Below are positions 53,884 through 62,578 of a stretch of DNA of 64,000 bases, in pieces. Origin of the DNA: Salinibacterium sp. ZJ70 (GTDB lineage Bacteria; Actinomycetota; Actinomycetes; Actinomycetales; Microbacteriaceae); assembly GCF_011751865.2 (NCBI RefSeq), contig NZ_CP061770.1, forward strand, positions 1,364,001 through 1,428,000, read 5' to 3'. The notes under the pieces are model-generated. The model ran no database searches, was not told the DNA's origin, and was given only the letters and a program-made list of their open reading frames with translations. The first letter of the stretch is position 1, and each line of letters starts with the position of its first letter. The translations under genes were made by a program, and so were the position numbers.

Positions 53884-53954
53884 GCTCCGATTCTGCCCCA
53901 CGAAACATGCCCGAAAAACGAAGGTCATAGTCTGGGCGTGCGAAGGAGGGCGAC

Positions 53955-54815
53955 ATGTCCTTGGTGGCCGTCACAGCATCCGGCGACGGAATCGGTGCGC
54001 TCGCCCCTGCCCTCGACGCCGCCGAGCGACTGCTCCGGGGGCGCCGGATCGCCGTGCTCACCGGCGCCGGCATCTCGACCGACTCGGGGATCCCCGACTA
54101 TCGAGGCACGGGCGCGCCGGTGCACCGCAAGCCGATGGACTTCGCGGCGTTCCTCGCCGATGAGCGCAACCGCAAGCGCTACTGGGCGGGCAGTCACCTC
54201 GGCTGGAACCACTTCTCGTCGGTCTCCCCCAATGCCGGACACCGCGCCGTCGCCCGCATGGAGCAGGACGGCACCGTGACGGGTGTCATCACGCAGAACG
54301 TCGATGGTCTGCACGCGCGCGCCGGGTCTCGCCGTGTCGTCGAGCTGCACGGGGCGATGCGCCGCGTCACCTGCCTCACGTGCGGCCAGACCTTCGCCCG
54401 CGCCGACATCGCCGAGCGGATGACGCGGGAGAACCCCTGGCTCGACTCCCCCGAGGCTCTCGAACTGAGGCCCGATGGCGACGTCGACATCGAAGACATC
54501 GACCGGATGATCATTCCCGATTGCAGCGTGTGCGGCGGGATGCTCAAACCGGAGGTCGTGTTCTTCGGCGAATTCGTTCCGACGACGGTGTTCGCGACGG
54601 CGCGCTCGATCATGCGCGCGTCGGATGCGCTCGTGATCGCCGGGTCGTCGCTCGTCGTGAACTCGGGCGTCCGGCTGCTGGATCAGGCGGCCAAACGCCG
54701 GCTGCCAATCGTCATCGTGAACCGCGGCGAGACGCGCGGCGACAAGCGCGCGAGCCTCAAGATCGATGCAGGCGCTTCCGAGGTGCTCACCGCACTCGCG
54801 GCCAGGCTTCGATAG
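53955..54815 (+). CDS. Sir2-family NAD-dependent protein deacylase
   Basis: 286 aa. NAD-binding GAGISTDSGIPDYRG at about residue 38, TQNVDGLHARAG with the catalytic His region at ELHG, and a zinc site with CLTC and CSVC about 50 residues apart. Removes acetyl or acyl groups from lysine. ATG preceded by a strong GAAGGAGGG. First of a sirtuin/phosphatase/YbaK run on one strand. Confidence 0.95.
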   Translation: MSLVAVTASGDGIGALAPALDAAERLLRGRRIAVLTGAGISTDSGIPDYRGTGAPVHRKPMDFAAFLADERNRKRYWAGSHLGWNHFSSVSPNAGHRAVARMEQDGTVTGVITQNVDGLHARAGSRRVVELHGAMRRVTCLTCGQTFARADIAERMTRENPWLDSPEALELRPDGDVDIEDIDRMIIPDCSVCGGMLKPEVVFFGEFVPTTVFATARSIMRASDALVIAGSSLVVNSGVRLLDQAAKRRLPIVIVNRGETRGDKRASLKIDAGASEVLTALAARLR

Positions 54816-54862
54816 TCTCGATCCTTCGGGCGGATGCGTCCGCCCCCGCAGATGGAGGTTCG

Positions 54863-55507
54863 ATGACGGAGCTGTACCTGGTTCGCCATGGTGAGACCGA
54901 CTGGAACAGGGCCCGGCGTGTGCAGGGGCGCACGGATATCCCCCTCAACGACACCGGTCGCGCGCAGGCCGCGCGCGCGGGAGAGCTGCTCGCGCGGCGC
55001 TCGTGGGATGCGATCTACGCGAGCCCGCTCTCGCGTGCCGTGGAGACGGCCGAGATCATCGCGGCCCGGGTCGGCGTCGACGGCGTCACCACGCGCGAGG
55101 CGCTCATGGAGCGCGACTACGGCGCTGCCGAGGGCATGACGAACGCCGAGATCGAGGCGCAGTATCCCGCGGGCGTGCGGGCGCCGGGCCAGGAGACGCG
55201 CGAGGAGGTGGGCGCGCGTGTCGTCGCCGCACTCGCGGAGATCGCGCAGACGCACCCCGGACAGCGTGTCGCGATCGTGAGCCACGGCGGCGCGATCCGC
55301 TCCGTGCTCGCGACGATCGACCCGGAGACCCGTCACCCGGCGATCACGAACGCCTCCGTGCACAGCTTCCGCTACGGCGACGATGGACTGCGGCTCGTCG
55401 CGTTCGATGACCCGATCGAGGACGAGTCGGTCGAGCCCGGCGCCGATGACCTCGACGACCAGAACGCGGTCGAAGCGCACGACGGACAGGACGGAGCCTC
55501 GCGGTGA
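54863..55507 (+). CDS. Histidine phosphatase (phosphoglycerate mutase-like)
   Basis: 214 aa. RHG motif LVRHGETDWNRARRVQG at residue 7, a second catalytic His in VSHGGAIRS at about 143, and acid/base Glu in MERDYGAAEG. Acidic C-terminal tail of about 30 residues (EDESVEPGADDLDD) outside the fold. Substrate unknown: cofactor-dependent phosphatase or mutase. ATG with GATGGAGG. Overlaps the YbaK gene by GTGA. Confidence 0.92.
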   Translation: MTELYLVRHGETDWNRARRVQGRTDIPLNDTGRAQAARAGELLARRSWDAIYASPLSRAVETAEIIAARVGVDGVTTREALMERDYGAAEGMTNAEIEAQYPAGVRAPGQETREEVGARVVAALAEIAQTHPGQRVAIVSHGGAIRSVLATIDPETRHPAITNASVHSFRYGDDGLRLVAFDDPIEDESVEPGADDLDDQNAVEAHDGQDGASR

Positions 55508-55968
55508 GCGCACCTGTGTCGACCAGCTACGCCGATCGCCTGCGCGACCTCGGTCTGGAGCCCGAGATCCGGGAATTTCCGGAAGGCACCCACACCGCCC
55601 AGGAGGCAGCCGACGCGCTCGGATGCCCGGTCGCGGCGATCGTGAAGAGCCTCGTGTTCACGCTCGACGGCGAGCCTCTCCTCGTGCTCACCTCAGGTTC
55701 CAACCGGGTCGACGTCGACGCTCTGAGCGTGCGACTCGGCGGGGTGCTCGGCAAAGCCGACGCGAAGCTCGTCAAGCAGGCGACGGGCTTCTCCATCGGC
55801 GCGGTGCCGCCGCTTGCGCACGCGACGCAGCTGCGGACGGTCGTCGACGAGGATCTGCTCGCCCTGGACGTCGCATGGGCGGCAGCCGGAACCGCCTCGT
55901 CGGTGTTCGCCATCGACCCCCGTCGTCTGGCGGAGCTCGCGGGCGGCGACGTGATGCGCGTCAGCTGA
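55504..55968 (+). CDS. YbaK/EbsC-family aminoacyl-tRNA deacylase
   Basis: 154 aa. INS/YbaK fold: IREFPEGTHTAQEAADALGCPVAAIVKSLVF, LVLTSGSNRVDVDALS, LGKADAKLVKQATGFSIGAVPPLAHATQLRTVVDEDLL. Family members hydrolyse mischarged Cys- or Ala-tRNA(Pro). GTG start overlapping the phosphatase stop. Its stop overlaps the stop of the converging glycosyltransferase gene by 8 bp. Confidence 0.92.
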   Translation: MSAPVSTSYADRLRDLGLEPEIREFPEGTHTAQEAADALGCPVAAIVKSLVFTLDGEPLLVLTSGSNRVDVDALSVRLGGVLGKADAKLVKQATGFSIGAVPPLAHATQLRTVVDEDLLALDVAWAAAGTASSVFAIDPRRLAELAGGDVMRVS

Positions 55969-57127
55969 CGTCGGGGTTCTGCTGCTTCGTGCGCTTCCGC
56001 TCGGAACGCTCCTTCTCAGCGAGCTCCTTCTCGGCGCGGGTCGCGGCGTTCTCGCGCGCAACGCGCTCGAGCAGCGCGAGAAGCGCTCGCGCCGAGCGAT
56101 TCCAGTCGAACTTCGTCGCCTGGGCACGCGCGGACTTCGAGCGTCGCGCCCACTCGGCGGGGTCGTCCAGGCTGCGCAGAGCCTCCGCGACGGAGCGCAC
56201 ATCGGTGGGCGACGCGTAGACGGCGGCCGAACCGCCGATCTCACGGAAGATCGGGATATCCGACACGACGATGGGCGTTCCGCGCACCATCGCCTCCACG
56301 AGCGGCAGACCGAATCCCTCATCGAGCGACATCGTCGCGAGCGCGAACGCCTTGTCGAGCAGCGCCTCATACTCGTCGTCGCTCACGCCGTCGTGGATGA
56401 CGAGCGCGCCCTCCGGTGCGAGCGCGGAGATGCGGTCGCGGTCGGCATCCGTGATGCGGCTCAGCAGATGCAGCCGGTACCCGGGCAGCTCGTGCAGGGC
56501 ACGGGCGATGGTCTCGACGTTCTTGTACGGCATGAACGAGCCCATGTAGAGCACGTCGCGAGTCTTCGGCTGGCGCCTCGCGCGCGTGGAGGCCACGGGG
56601 TCCGCCGCGTTCGACACGATCGTGATCGACCGATCGGTGAGGCGGTGCTGTTTCATGAGCTCCCGCGTCGTCGCGGACACGGTGGCGACGGCGTCTGCGC
56701 GGTTGAGGAGCATCCGCTGCGGCCACCAGGCGAGGTGGTACAGCCGCCAGGCAAGGCGCACATACCAGGGCAGGTTCCGCGGAGGTGTGCGGTTGCGGTA
56801 GTAGATGAGGTCGTGGAGCGTCAGCACGAGGCCGTACTGACGACCCTTCGCACCGATCGTCTGCATCGGGCTGAAGAGCACATCCGGCTCGAACGCGTTG
56901 ATGCGCGTCGCGATCGAGAGTTCGCGCGGGCTCGTGGGCTCGGAGCCCATGCGCCACGGCAGGTCGGGAAGCATCTCGAGCTGCCGCTCGTCGCTGATGA
57001 GCATCTCGAGCTCGTGGCCCGCCTCGGATGCGAGGGGTGCGAGCGCGCCGACGATGCGCGACGTATAGCGGCTGATGCCGTCATGTCGCGGGAATCGCAC
57101 GTAGCGGCAGTCGATGAGGATCCTCAC
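55961..57127 (-). CDS. GT4-family glycosyltransferase
   Basis: 388 aa. GT-B fold with N-terminal MRILIDCRYVRFPRHDGISRYT and a C-terminal nucleotide-sugar domain with MSLDEGFGLPLVEAMVRG (the Glu-x7-Glu pair) at about residue 280. The lysine-rich acidic tail (AEKELAEKERSERKRTKQQ) is a short coil. Acceptor unknown: cell-envelope glycan or mannose conjugate likely. GTG start overlapping the alpha/beta hydrolase stop. Confidence 0.9.
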   Translation of the reverse strand: MRILIDCRYVRFPRHDGISRYTSRIVGALAPLASEAGHELEMLISDERQLEMLPDLPWRMGSEPTSPRELSIATRINAFEPDVLFSPMQTIGAKGRQYGLVLTLHDLIYYRNRTPPRNLPWYVRLAWRLYHLAWWPQRMLLNRADAVATVSATTRELMKQHRLTDRSITIVSNAADPVASTRARRQPKTRDVLYMGSFMPYKNVETIARALHELPGYRLHLLSRITDADRDRISALAPEGALVIHDGVSDDEYEALLDKAFALATMSLDEGFGLPLVEAMVRGTPIVVSDIPIFREIGGSAAVYASPTDVRSVAEALRSLDDPAEWARRSKSARAQATKFDWNRSARALLALLERVARENAATRAEKELAEKERSERKRTKQQNPDVS

Positions 57128-58044
57128 GAGGCGGCTCCGGTGCGGGGCTCGTGCGGGTGTTCGGCGAGGAAACCGCGGAGGGCATCCGCCACGGCACCCG
57201 GGGTCTCGTAGTGCGCGAGGTGGCCGACCCCCGGGATCATCACGAGGCGCGCATCCGGGTAGAGGCCGACGACGCGGTGCTGACCCGCGGCGGGCGCGAT
57301 CGAGTCGGCGTCGCCGGCGATGAGCAGCGTCGGCACCGAGATGCGCGGGGCGAAGGCACCGACCTCGGTCGAGATCGACGCGCGGAAGCCCTCCGCGACC
57401 GTGCGGGAGTCCGAGAAACCGCTGAAGTAGCGCAGGTGCTCCTCGAGGATCCAGCGCCGGAGCGTGCGATCGGAGGTTGTGGCGAGGGTGCCCGTCATGA
57501 AGCGCACGATGGTGCGGCTGCCGAGCCAGGCGCGCGCCATGCGCTCCGGCATGACGCGGCTGACGCTGTAGAAGAAGCGGGTGAGCGCCATCAGCACGGG
57601 TCCGGTCGCCTCGGTCGCACGGGTCGAGATGGGGTTCACGAGCACGAGCGCGCGCGCATCGACGCCGTTCGCCAGCGCGGCCGAGGCCACCATCGATCCG
57701 AACGAGTGCCCGAGCACAACGGGGGGCGCGGCGAGCCCCGACTGGGCGATGAACTCCCCCAGCCAGCGCGCGTATCCCTCGACCGAATGGGGCGCATCCG
57801 TCATCGGCGTCGAGACCCCGAAGCCCGGCAGATCGGGGCTGATGATGCGGATCCCGTCGAGCTCGGCGACGACCGGCTCAAGGCCATGGTGATCGCCGCG
57901 ATAGCCGTGCACGAGGACGACGACGTCCGCCGCATCCTCCGGGCCGTAGTCCCACACACGGGTGGTCGAGCCCAGCACGACCACCTCGCGTTCACGGACG
58001 GAATGGCGAGCGAGCGCGGCAGCATGCGGGGTGGGAAGGGGCAT
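57124..58044 (-). CDS. Alpha/beta hydrolase
   Basis: 306 aa. Nucleophile elbow GHSFGSMV at about residue 115, oxyanion HGYRG at about 49, Asp in AGDADSIAP and His in GVGHLAHYE at about 285 make a complete triad. Esterase or hydrolase of unknown substrate. ATG at 58044 is chosen; TAGAAT ends 8 nt before it, and GTG at 58047 is the alternative. Divergent from treS over 51 bp and coupled to the downstream glycosyltransferase. Confidence 0.9.
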   Translation of the reverse strand: MPLPTPHAAALARHSVREREVVVLGSTTRVWDYGPEDAADVVVLVHGYRGDHHGLEPVVAELDGIRIISPDLPGFGVSTPMTDAPHSVEGYARWLGEFIAQSGLAAPPVVLGHSFGSMVASAALANGVDARALVLVNPISTRATEATGPVLMALTRFFYSVSRVMPERMARAWLGSRTIVRFMTGTLATTSDRTLRRWILEEHLRYFSGFSDSRTVAEGFRASISTEVGAFAPRISVPTLLIAGDADSIAPAAGQHRVVGLYPDARLVMIPGVGHLAHYETPGAVADALRGFLAEHPHEPRTGAAS

Positions 58045-58095
58045 CACCAGAGATTCTAGGCGCGCATTCAGGGCATCCGATGTCAGACTCGGAAC

Positions 58096-59823
58096 GTGAC
58101 GTTCACGGCCCCGATCACCCTGCCCGGCCTCACTCTCGACCCCCATTGGTACCGCAGGGCGGTGTTCTACGAGGTCATGGTGCGCTCGTTCGTCGACTCG
58201 AACGGCGACGGCTCCGGGGATCTCGGCGGACTCATCTCGCGCCTCGACTACCTGCAGTGGCTCGGCGTGGACGCACTCTGGATCCCGCCCATCTTCGCTT
58301 CCCCGTTGCGCGACGGCGGCTACGACGTCTCCGATTACCGCACGATCCTGCCCGAGTACGGCACCATCGACGAGTTCCGCGAGCTCATCACCAAGGCGCA
58401 CGAGCGCAACATGCGCGTCGTCATCGACCTGCCGCTCAACCACACATCCGACCAGCACGAATGGTTCCAGCAGTCGCGCAGCGACCCTGAGGGGCCCTAC
58501 GGCGATTTCTACGTGTGGCGCGACACGGACGAGGGGTTCCCCAACATCCGCATCATCTTCACCGACTACGAGGACTCCAACTGGGCGTTCGACGCCGAGC
58601 GTCGCCAGTTCTACTTCCACCGCTTCTTCTCGCACCAGCCCGACCTCAACTATCGCAATCCGGCCGTTCACGCGGCGGTCTTCGACATCATCCGGTTCTG
58701 GATGGACATGGGCGTCGACGGCTTCCGCCTCGACGCGATCCCCTACCTCTACGAATCCGAGGAGGGCAACGGCGAGGGCGAACCTGAGACGCACGAGTTC
58801 ATCAAGGCCATCCGCCGCATGATGGACGAGGAGTACCCGGGCCGCGTGATGATCGCGGAGGCCAACCAGTGGCCAGCCGAAGTCGTGAACTTCATGGGCA
58901 CCGAAGAGGAGCCGCAGTGCCACATGGCCTTCGACTTCCCGGTGATGCCCCGCATCTTCTACTCCCTCCGCTCGCAGTCGGCGCAGGAGCTCACGCGTGT
59001 GCTCTCCGAGACCACAGAGATCCCTCCGGGGGGCGGGTGGGGCGTGTTCCTGCGCAACCACGATGAGCTGACGCTCGAGATGGTCTCCGAGGAGTACCGG
59101 CAGGCGATGTACGGCTGGTACGCCTACGACCCGCGGATGCGTGTGAACGTCGGCATCCGCCGCCGCCTGGCGCCCCTGCTCGACAATTCGCGAGACGAAC
59201 TGGAACTCGCGCACGCGCTGCTGTTCTCACTCCCCGGTTCGCCGTTCCTGTACTACGGGGATGAGATCGGCATGGGCGACAACATCTGGCTCCCCGACCG
59301 CGATGCGTCCCGCACGCCCATGCAGTGGACTCCCGACCGCAACGCAGGCTTCTCGACCGCCGACCCCGGCAAGCTGTACCTGCCTGTCGTTCAGTCGCTC
59401 GTCTACAACTACTCGCTCGTGAACGTCGAGTCCCAGCTCGCGCAGTCGCGTTCGCTGCTGCACTGGATCCGCAATGTCATCCACGTGCGCAAGGCGCACC
59501 CGACGTTCGGTCTCGGCGGCATCCGCGTGCTCCGCACCGACCACGAATCCGTCCTCGCATTCGTGCGGGACTACGCGGGCTCCGGAACGCAGTTCGGTGA
59601 CGTGTCGGAGCAGATCCTCTGCGTGTTCTCGTTCGCGCACAATCCGGTGTCGGTGCGCGTCGAGCTCACCGGCTACGAGGGCCAGCCGACGGTCGACCTC
59701 TTCGGCGGGGGGCACTTCCCGGATGTGGGAGACGACGGCATCCTCACGCTCACGCTCGCGTCGCAGAGCTTCTACTGGCTGCACCTCGGCGAGCCGCACA
59801 CCGCGATTCCGCGCGCCTTCTGA
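58096..59823 (+). CDS. treS: Trehalose synthase (maltose alpha-D-glucosyltransferase)
   Basis: 575 aa GH13 enzyme. YEVMVRSFVDSNGDGSGDLGGL start, active-site Asp in GFRLDAIPYLYE, Glu in MIAEANQWP and Asp in FLRNHDELTLEM. Interconverts maltose and trehalose; in mycobacteria TreS feeds maltose to the GlgE alpha-glucan pathway. No maltokinase is fused or adjacent. GTG start. Lies 4-5 kb from glgA/glgC, so a shared role in storage-carbon metabolism is probable. Confidence 0.95.
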   Translation: MTFTAPITLPGLTLDPHWYRRAVFYEVMVRSFVDSNGDGSGDLGGLISRLDYLQWLGVDALWIPPIFASPLRDGGYDVSDYRTILPEYGTIDEFRELITKAHERNMRVVIDLPLNHTSDQHEWFQQSRSDPEGPYGDFYVWRDTDEGFPNIRIIFTDYEDSNWAFDAERRQFYFHRFFSHQPDLNYRNPAVHAAVFDIIRFWMDMGVDGFRLDAIPYLYESEEGNGEGEPETHEFIKAIRRMMDEEYPGRVMIAEANQWPAEVVNFMGTEEEPQCHMAFDFPVMPRIFYSLRSQSAQELTRVLSETTEIPPGGGWGVFLRNHDELTLEMVSEEYRQAMYGWYAYDPRMRVNVGIRRRLAPLLDNSRDELELAHALLFSLPGSPFLYYGDEIGMGDNIWLPDRDASRTPMQWTPDRNAGFSTADPGKLYLPVVQSLVYNYSLVNVESQLAQSRSLLHWIRNVIHVRKAHPTFGLGGIRVLRTDHESVLAFVRDYAGSGTQFGDVSEQILCVFSFAHNPVSVRVELTGYEGQPTVDLFGGGHFPDVGDDGILTLTLASQSFYWLHLGEPHTAIPRAF

Positions 59824-59855
59824 GTGGCGTCGCCCGCCGGCTCTAGGCTTCCAGC

Positions 59856-61337
59856 ATGAGCAGCTGGGCCGACCGCATCGGGGTGTTCGACCTGGAGACG
59901 ACGGGCGTCGATGTGGAGACCGCGCGGATCGTCACCGCGTGCGTCGCCGTTCTCGACGCGCGCGGCGAGGTCATCGACCGATGGGATTGGATCGCCGACC
60001 CCGGGGTCGAGATCCCGGAGGGCGCCTCCGCGATCCACGGCATCACGACCGAGCGCGCGCGCCTCGAGGGCCGTCCGAGCGACGTGGTCGTCGCGGAGAT
60101 CACCCAGACGCTGCGGACGCTCGTGTCGCTCGGGGTCCCGATCGTCGTCTACAACGCCCCGTACGACCTCTCGCTGCTGGACCGTGAGTGCCGACGCAAC
60201 GAACTCGCGCCGCTCGAGGATCCGGCTCCCATCATCGATCCGCTCGTGCTCGACAAGGCGGTCGACCGTTACCGCAAGGGCAAGAGAACGCTCGAGGTCG
60301 CCGCGGCGCACTACGGCGTCATCCTCGACGACGCGCACGACGCCGGCGCCGATGCGATCGCGGCTGGCCGCGTGGCTCAGGCGCTCCTGCGCACGTTCCC
60401 GGCGGAGCTCGACATCCCGATCGACGACCTGCACGGCCGCCAGGCGATCTGGTACGCCGAGCAGGCTGCCCGATTCCAGGCGTACATCCGGAGCTCGAAG
60501 GGCGATGCGGAGTTCACGGCATCGACGGCCTGGCCCGTGAAGCTGCCTGTTCACCCGAACGCCTACCGCGACACGCAGCCCATCCCGCCGCTCGAGCCGC
60601 GCCAGGGGCGGGTTCCCGTGCTCGACTTCTCACGCCCGCTCGGGCTGCAGCTCGCGCCGCCCCCCTCAGCAGATCAGGCCCTCATGGCTCCGCCGCCCAC
60701 GGCGAACGCGCCTGAGGCCGCTCTCGCGCTCGGATCCGCCCCGGCGCCGGAGGCTCGCCCCGCGAGCCGCTTCGCACCGGCTCCGGAGGCACAGCAGCCG
60801 GACGCGCCGCAGGCCGGCGCGCCCGTCGCCTCGTCGGATGGCGAGGACGACGCCCAGGAGCCCGCCCCTCGTCGCCGCTCCACTGCTCGCGTCACCGAGC
60901 GCACGGGATCCCGTCCCGACGTGCTGCGGATTGCGGCGGCGATCGTCATGGATCCTGCCGGGCGCACCCTCCTGGTGCGCAAGCGCGGCACCTCCAAGTT
61001 CATGCAGCCGGGCGGAAAGATGGAGGAGAGCGAGAGCGCCATCGAGGCACTCGCGCGCGAGCTCCAGGAGGAGATCGGCATCGATCTCGACGCCACCGAT
61101 GCCGAATATCTGGGGCTGTACCGCGCTGTCGCGGCCAACGAGGAGGACACGGTCGTCATGGCGGCCGTCTTCGCGATGACGATCGACGGTCCTGTCGCAG
61201 CGGGCAACGAGATCGAGGAGCTGCTCTGGATCGACGACGCCGAGGCGGACCTCGCGGGCATCGAGGTCGCGCCGCTCACGACCGAGCATCTGCTCCCGGT
61301 GTGGGAGCGCCGCCGCGCGCAGCTCGGCGTTCGCTGA
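59856..61337 (+). CDS. DnaQ-type 3'-5' exonuclease fused to a Nudix hydrolase
   Basis: 493 aa, one uninterrupted frame. Residues about 8-190 are a DEDDh exonuclease (FDLETTG at 10-16, YNAPYDLSLL at about 98, HDAGADA at about 161). About 235-350 is a Pro/Ala-rich linker, and 360-493 a Nudix domain with the full box GGKMEESESAIEAL then ARELQEEIGI at about 384-407. All catalytic residues of both halves are present. TAGGCT ends 6 nt before the ATG. The Nudix half may clear the nucleotides the exonuclease half meets, such as oxidised dNTPs, but substrates are unknown. Confidence 0.9.
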   Translation: MSSWADRIGVFDLETTGVDVETARIVTACVAVLDARGEVIDRWDWIADPGVEIPEGASAIHGITTERARLEGRPSDVVVAEITQTLRTLVSLGVPIVVYNAPYDLSLLDRECRRNELAPLEDPAPIIDPLVLDKAVDRYRKGKRTLEVAAAHYGVILDDAHDAGADAIAAGRVAQALLRTFPAELDIPIDDLHGRQAIWYAEQAARFQAYIRSSKGDAEFTASTAWPVKLPVHPNAYRDTQPIPPLEPRQGRVPVLDFSRPLGLQLAPPPSADQALMAPPPTANAPEAALALGSAPAPEARPASRFAPAPEAQQPDAPQAGAPVASSDGEDDAQEPAPRRRSTARVTERTGSRPDVLRIAAAIVMDPAGRTLLVRKRGTSKFMQPGGKMEESESAIEALARELQEEIGIDLDATDAEYLGLYRAVAANEEDTVVMAAVFAMTIDGPVAAGNEIEELLWIDDAEADLAGIEVAPLTTEHLLPVWERRRAQLGVR

Positions 61338-61383
61338 CGCCGGGCTCTCGCCTCTGAGAACGCGCGCGGCACACCGACCGCAC

Positions 61384-61427
61384 ATACGAAGAGGGCCCCA
61401 TCCGTGTGGATGGGGCCCTCTTCGTAT
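61384..61427. terminator. Strong bidirectional terminator hairpin
   Basis: A perfect 20-bp stem: arms 61384-61403 and 61408-61427, loop GTGT. The ends are ATACGAAG and CTTCGTAT, and the core is GGGCCCC. It lies between the converging exonuclease-Nudix and rpmE2 genes, 5 bp from the rpmE2 stop. Confidence 0.92.
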
Positions 61428-61432
61428 ACGGC

Positions 61433-61681
61433 TTACTTGCCGAAGCTCTTGTAGCGGGTGTTGAACTTCTCGACGCGGCCGGCGCTGTCCATGATGCGCT
61501 GCTTGCCCGTGTAGAAGGGGTGCGAGGCCGACGAGATCTCGACGTCGATGACCGGGTAGGTCGCACCGTCGAGCTCGATCGTCTTGTCGCTCGTGAGGGT
61601 CGAGCGAGTGAGGAAGGTCTCGCCGCTCGCCAGGTCGCGGAAGACGATCGCCTGGTAGTCGGGGTGGATGTCGGTCTTCAT
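61433..61681 (-). CDS. rpmE2: 50S ribosomal protein L31 type B
   Basis: 82 aa. Type B L31: [20 protein letters not shown], then [26 protein letters not shown]. It has no CxxC zinc-binding Cys, which separates it from zinc-type L31. The YkgM-like form usually replaces the zinc form when zinc is scarce. I see no clear Zur box upstream in the 97-bp gap. No other ribosomal genes are adjacent. Confidence 0.97.
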   Translation of the reverse strand: MKTDIHPDYQAIVFRDLASGETFLTRSTLTSDKTIELDGATYPVIDVEISSASHPFYTGKQRIMDSAGRVEKFNTRYKSFGK

Positions 61682-61778
61682 GAGGTACCTCAGTCGGAGA
61701 AAGGGATGGGTGAAAAACTAAGTTGGCAGGTCACGTGGACCGACTATCGAGTCTAGCAGACGTGCAGGCTGCCGAAGA

Positions 61779-62567
61779 TCAGGCTGCCGCGCGCGCGGCG
61801 AACCTGTCGTCCTCGCTGCGGGTGACCTGCAGCGAGAGGCCGAACGCCTCCGAGAGCTTCTCTCCCGTGACGACCTCGTCGATCGGGCCGGAGCCCACGA
61901 CCTCGCCGTCGGCGAGCAGCAGGGCATGCGTGAAGCCTGCCGGGATCTCCTCGACGTGGTGCGTGACCATGATCATCGCGGGGGCCTCACGGGTGGCGGC
62001 GTAGGCGCCGAGCAGCTGGACGAGCTCCTCGCGTGATCCGAGGTCGAGGCTCGCAGCCGGCTCGTCGAGCAGCAGGATCTCGGGGTCGGTCATCACGGCG
62101 CGGCCGATCTGCACGCGCTTCTGCTCGCCGTCCGAGAGCGTCCCGAAGCGGCGGTCGCGCAGCTTCTCCAGGCGCCATTCGCGCATGACGCGTTCGGCAC
62201 GGCGGTTGTCGACGTCCTCGTAGTTCTCGTTCCAGCGTCCGGTGACGGCGTAGGCGGCCGTCAGAACCGAGTCGAAGACGGTCTCGGATCCGGGAACCTG
62301 GCGTGCGGACGCCGACGAGGCGAAGCCGATGCGCGGCCGAAGCTCGAAGATGTCGACCTTGCCGAGGCGCTCCCCCAGCACGTCGGCGGTGCCGGACGTG
62401 GGGTGGATGCTCGCCGCGGCGAGCTTCAGCAGCGTGGTCTTGCCAGCGCCGTTCGGGCCGAGCACCACCCACCGCTGGTCGGAGTCGACCGTCCAGTTCA
62501 CGTGATTCAGGATCGGGTTGCCGTCGCGGACGACCGAGACATCGTTGAGGTCAAGAACTCGCACCAT
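61779..62567 (-). CDS. ABC transporter ATP-binding protein (YlmA-like)
   Basis: 262 aa. Walker A GPNGAGKTTLL at about residue 38, an altered signature LSDGEQKR, Walker B EILLLDEPAASLD and a His switch in MVTHHVEEIP. No membrane partner in the window. Similar stand-alone ATPases follow glgA-like genes in other actinobacteria. The Asn-Glu-Asn stretch NENYEDVDNRR marks the YlmA subgroup. Function unknown. Confidence 0.9.
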   Translation of the reverse strand: MVRVLDLNDVSVVRDGNPILNHVNWTVDSDQRWVVLGPNGAGKTTLLKLAAASIHPTSGTADVLGERLGKVDIFELRPRIGFASSASARQVPGSETVFDSVLTAAYAVTGRWNENYEDVDNRRAERVMREWRLEKLRDRRFGTLSDGEQKRVQIGRAVMTDPEILLLDEPAASLDLGSREELVQLLGAYAATREAPAMIMVTHHVEEIPAGFTHALLLADGEVVGSGPIDEVVTGEKLSEAFGLSLQVTRSEDDRFAARAAA

Positions 62568-62578
62568 GATGGTCCAGC

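Noticed and set aside
61682..61778. Zur box expected before a zinc-free L31 gene
   Set aside because: I looked for a TGAAAATCATTTTCA-like palindrome on both strands and saw none. The short GGTC/GACC repeat there is too weak.
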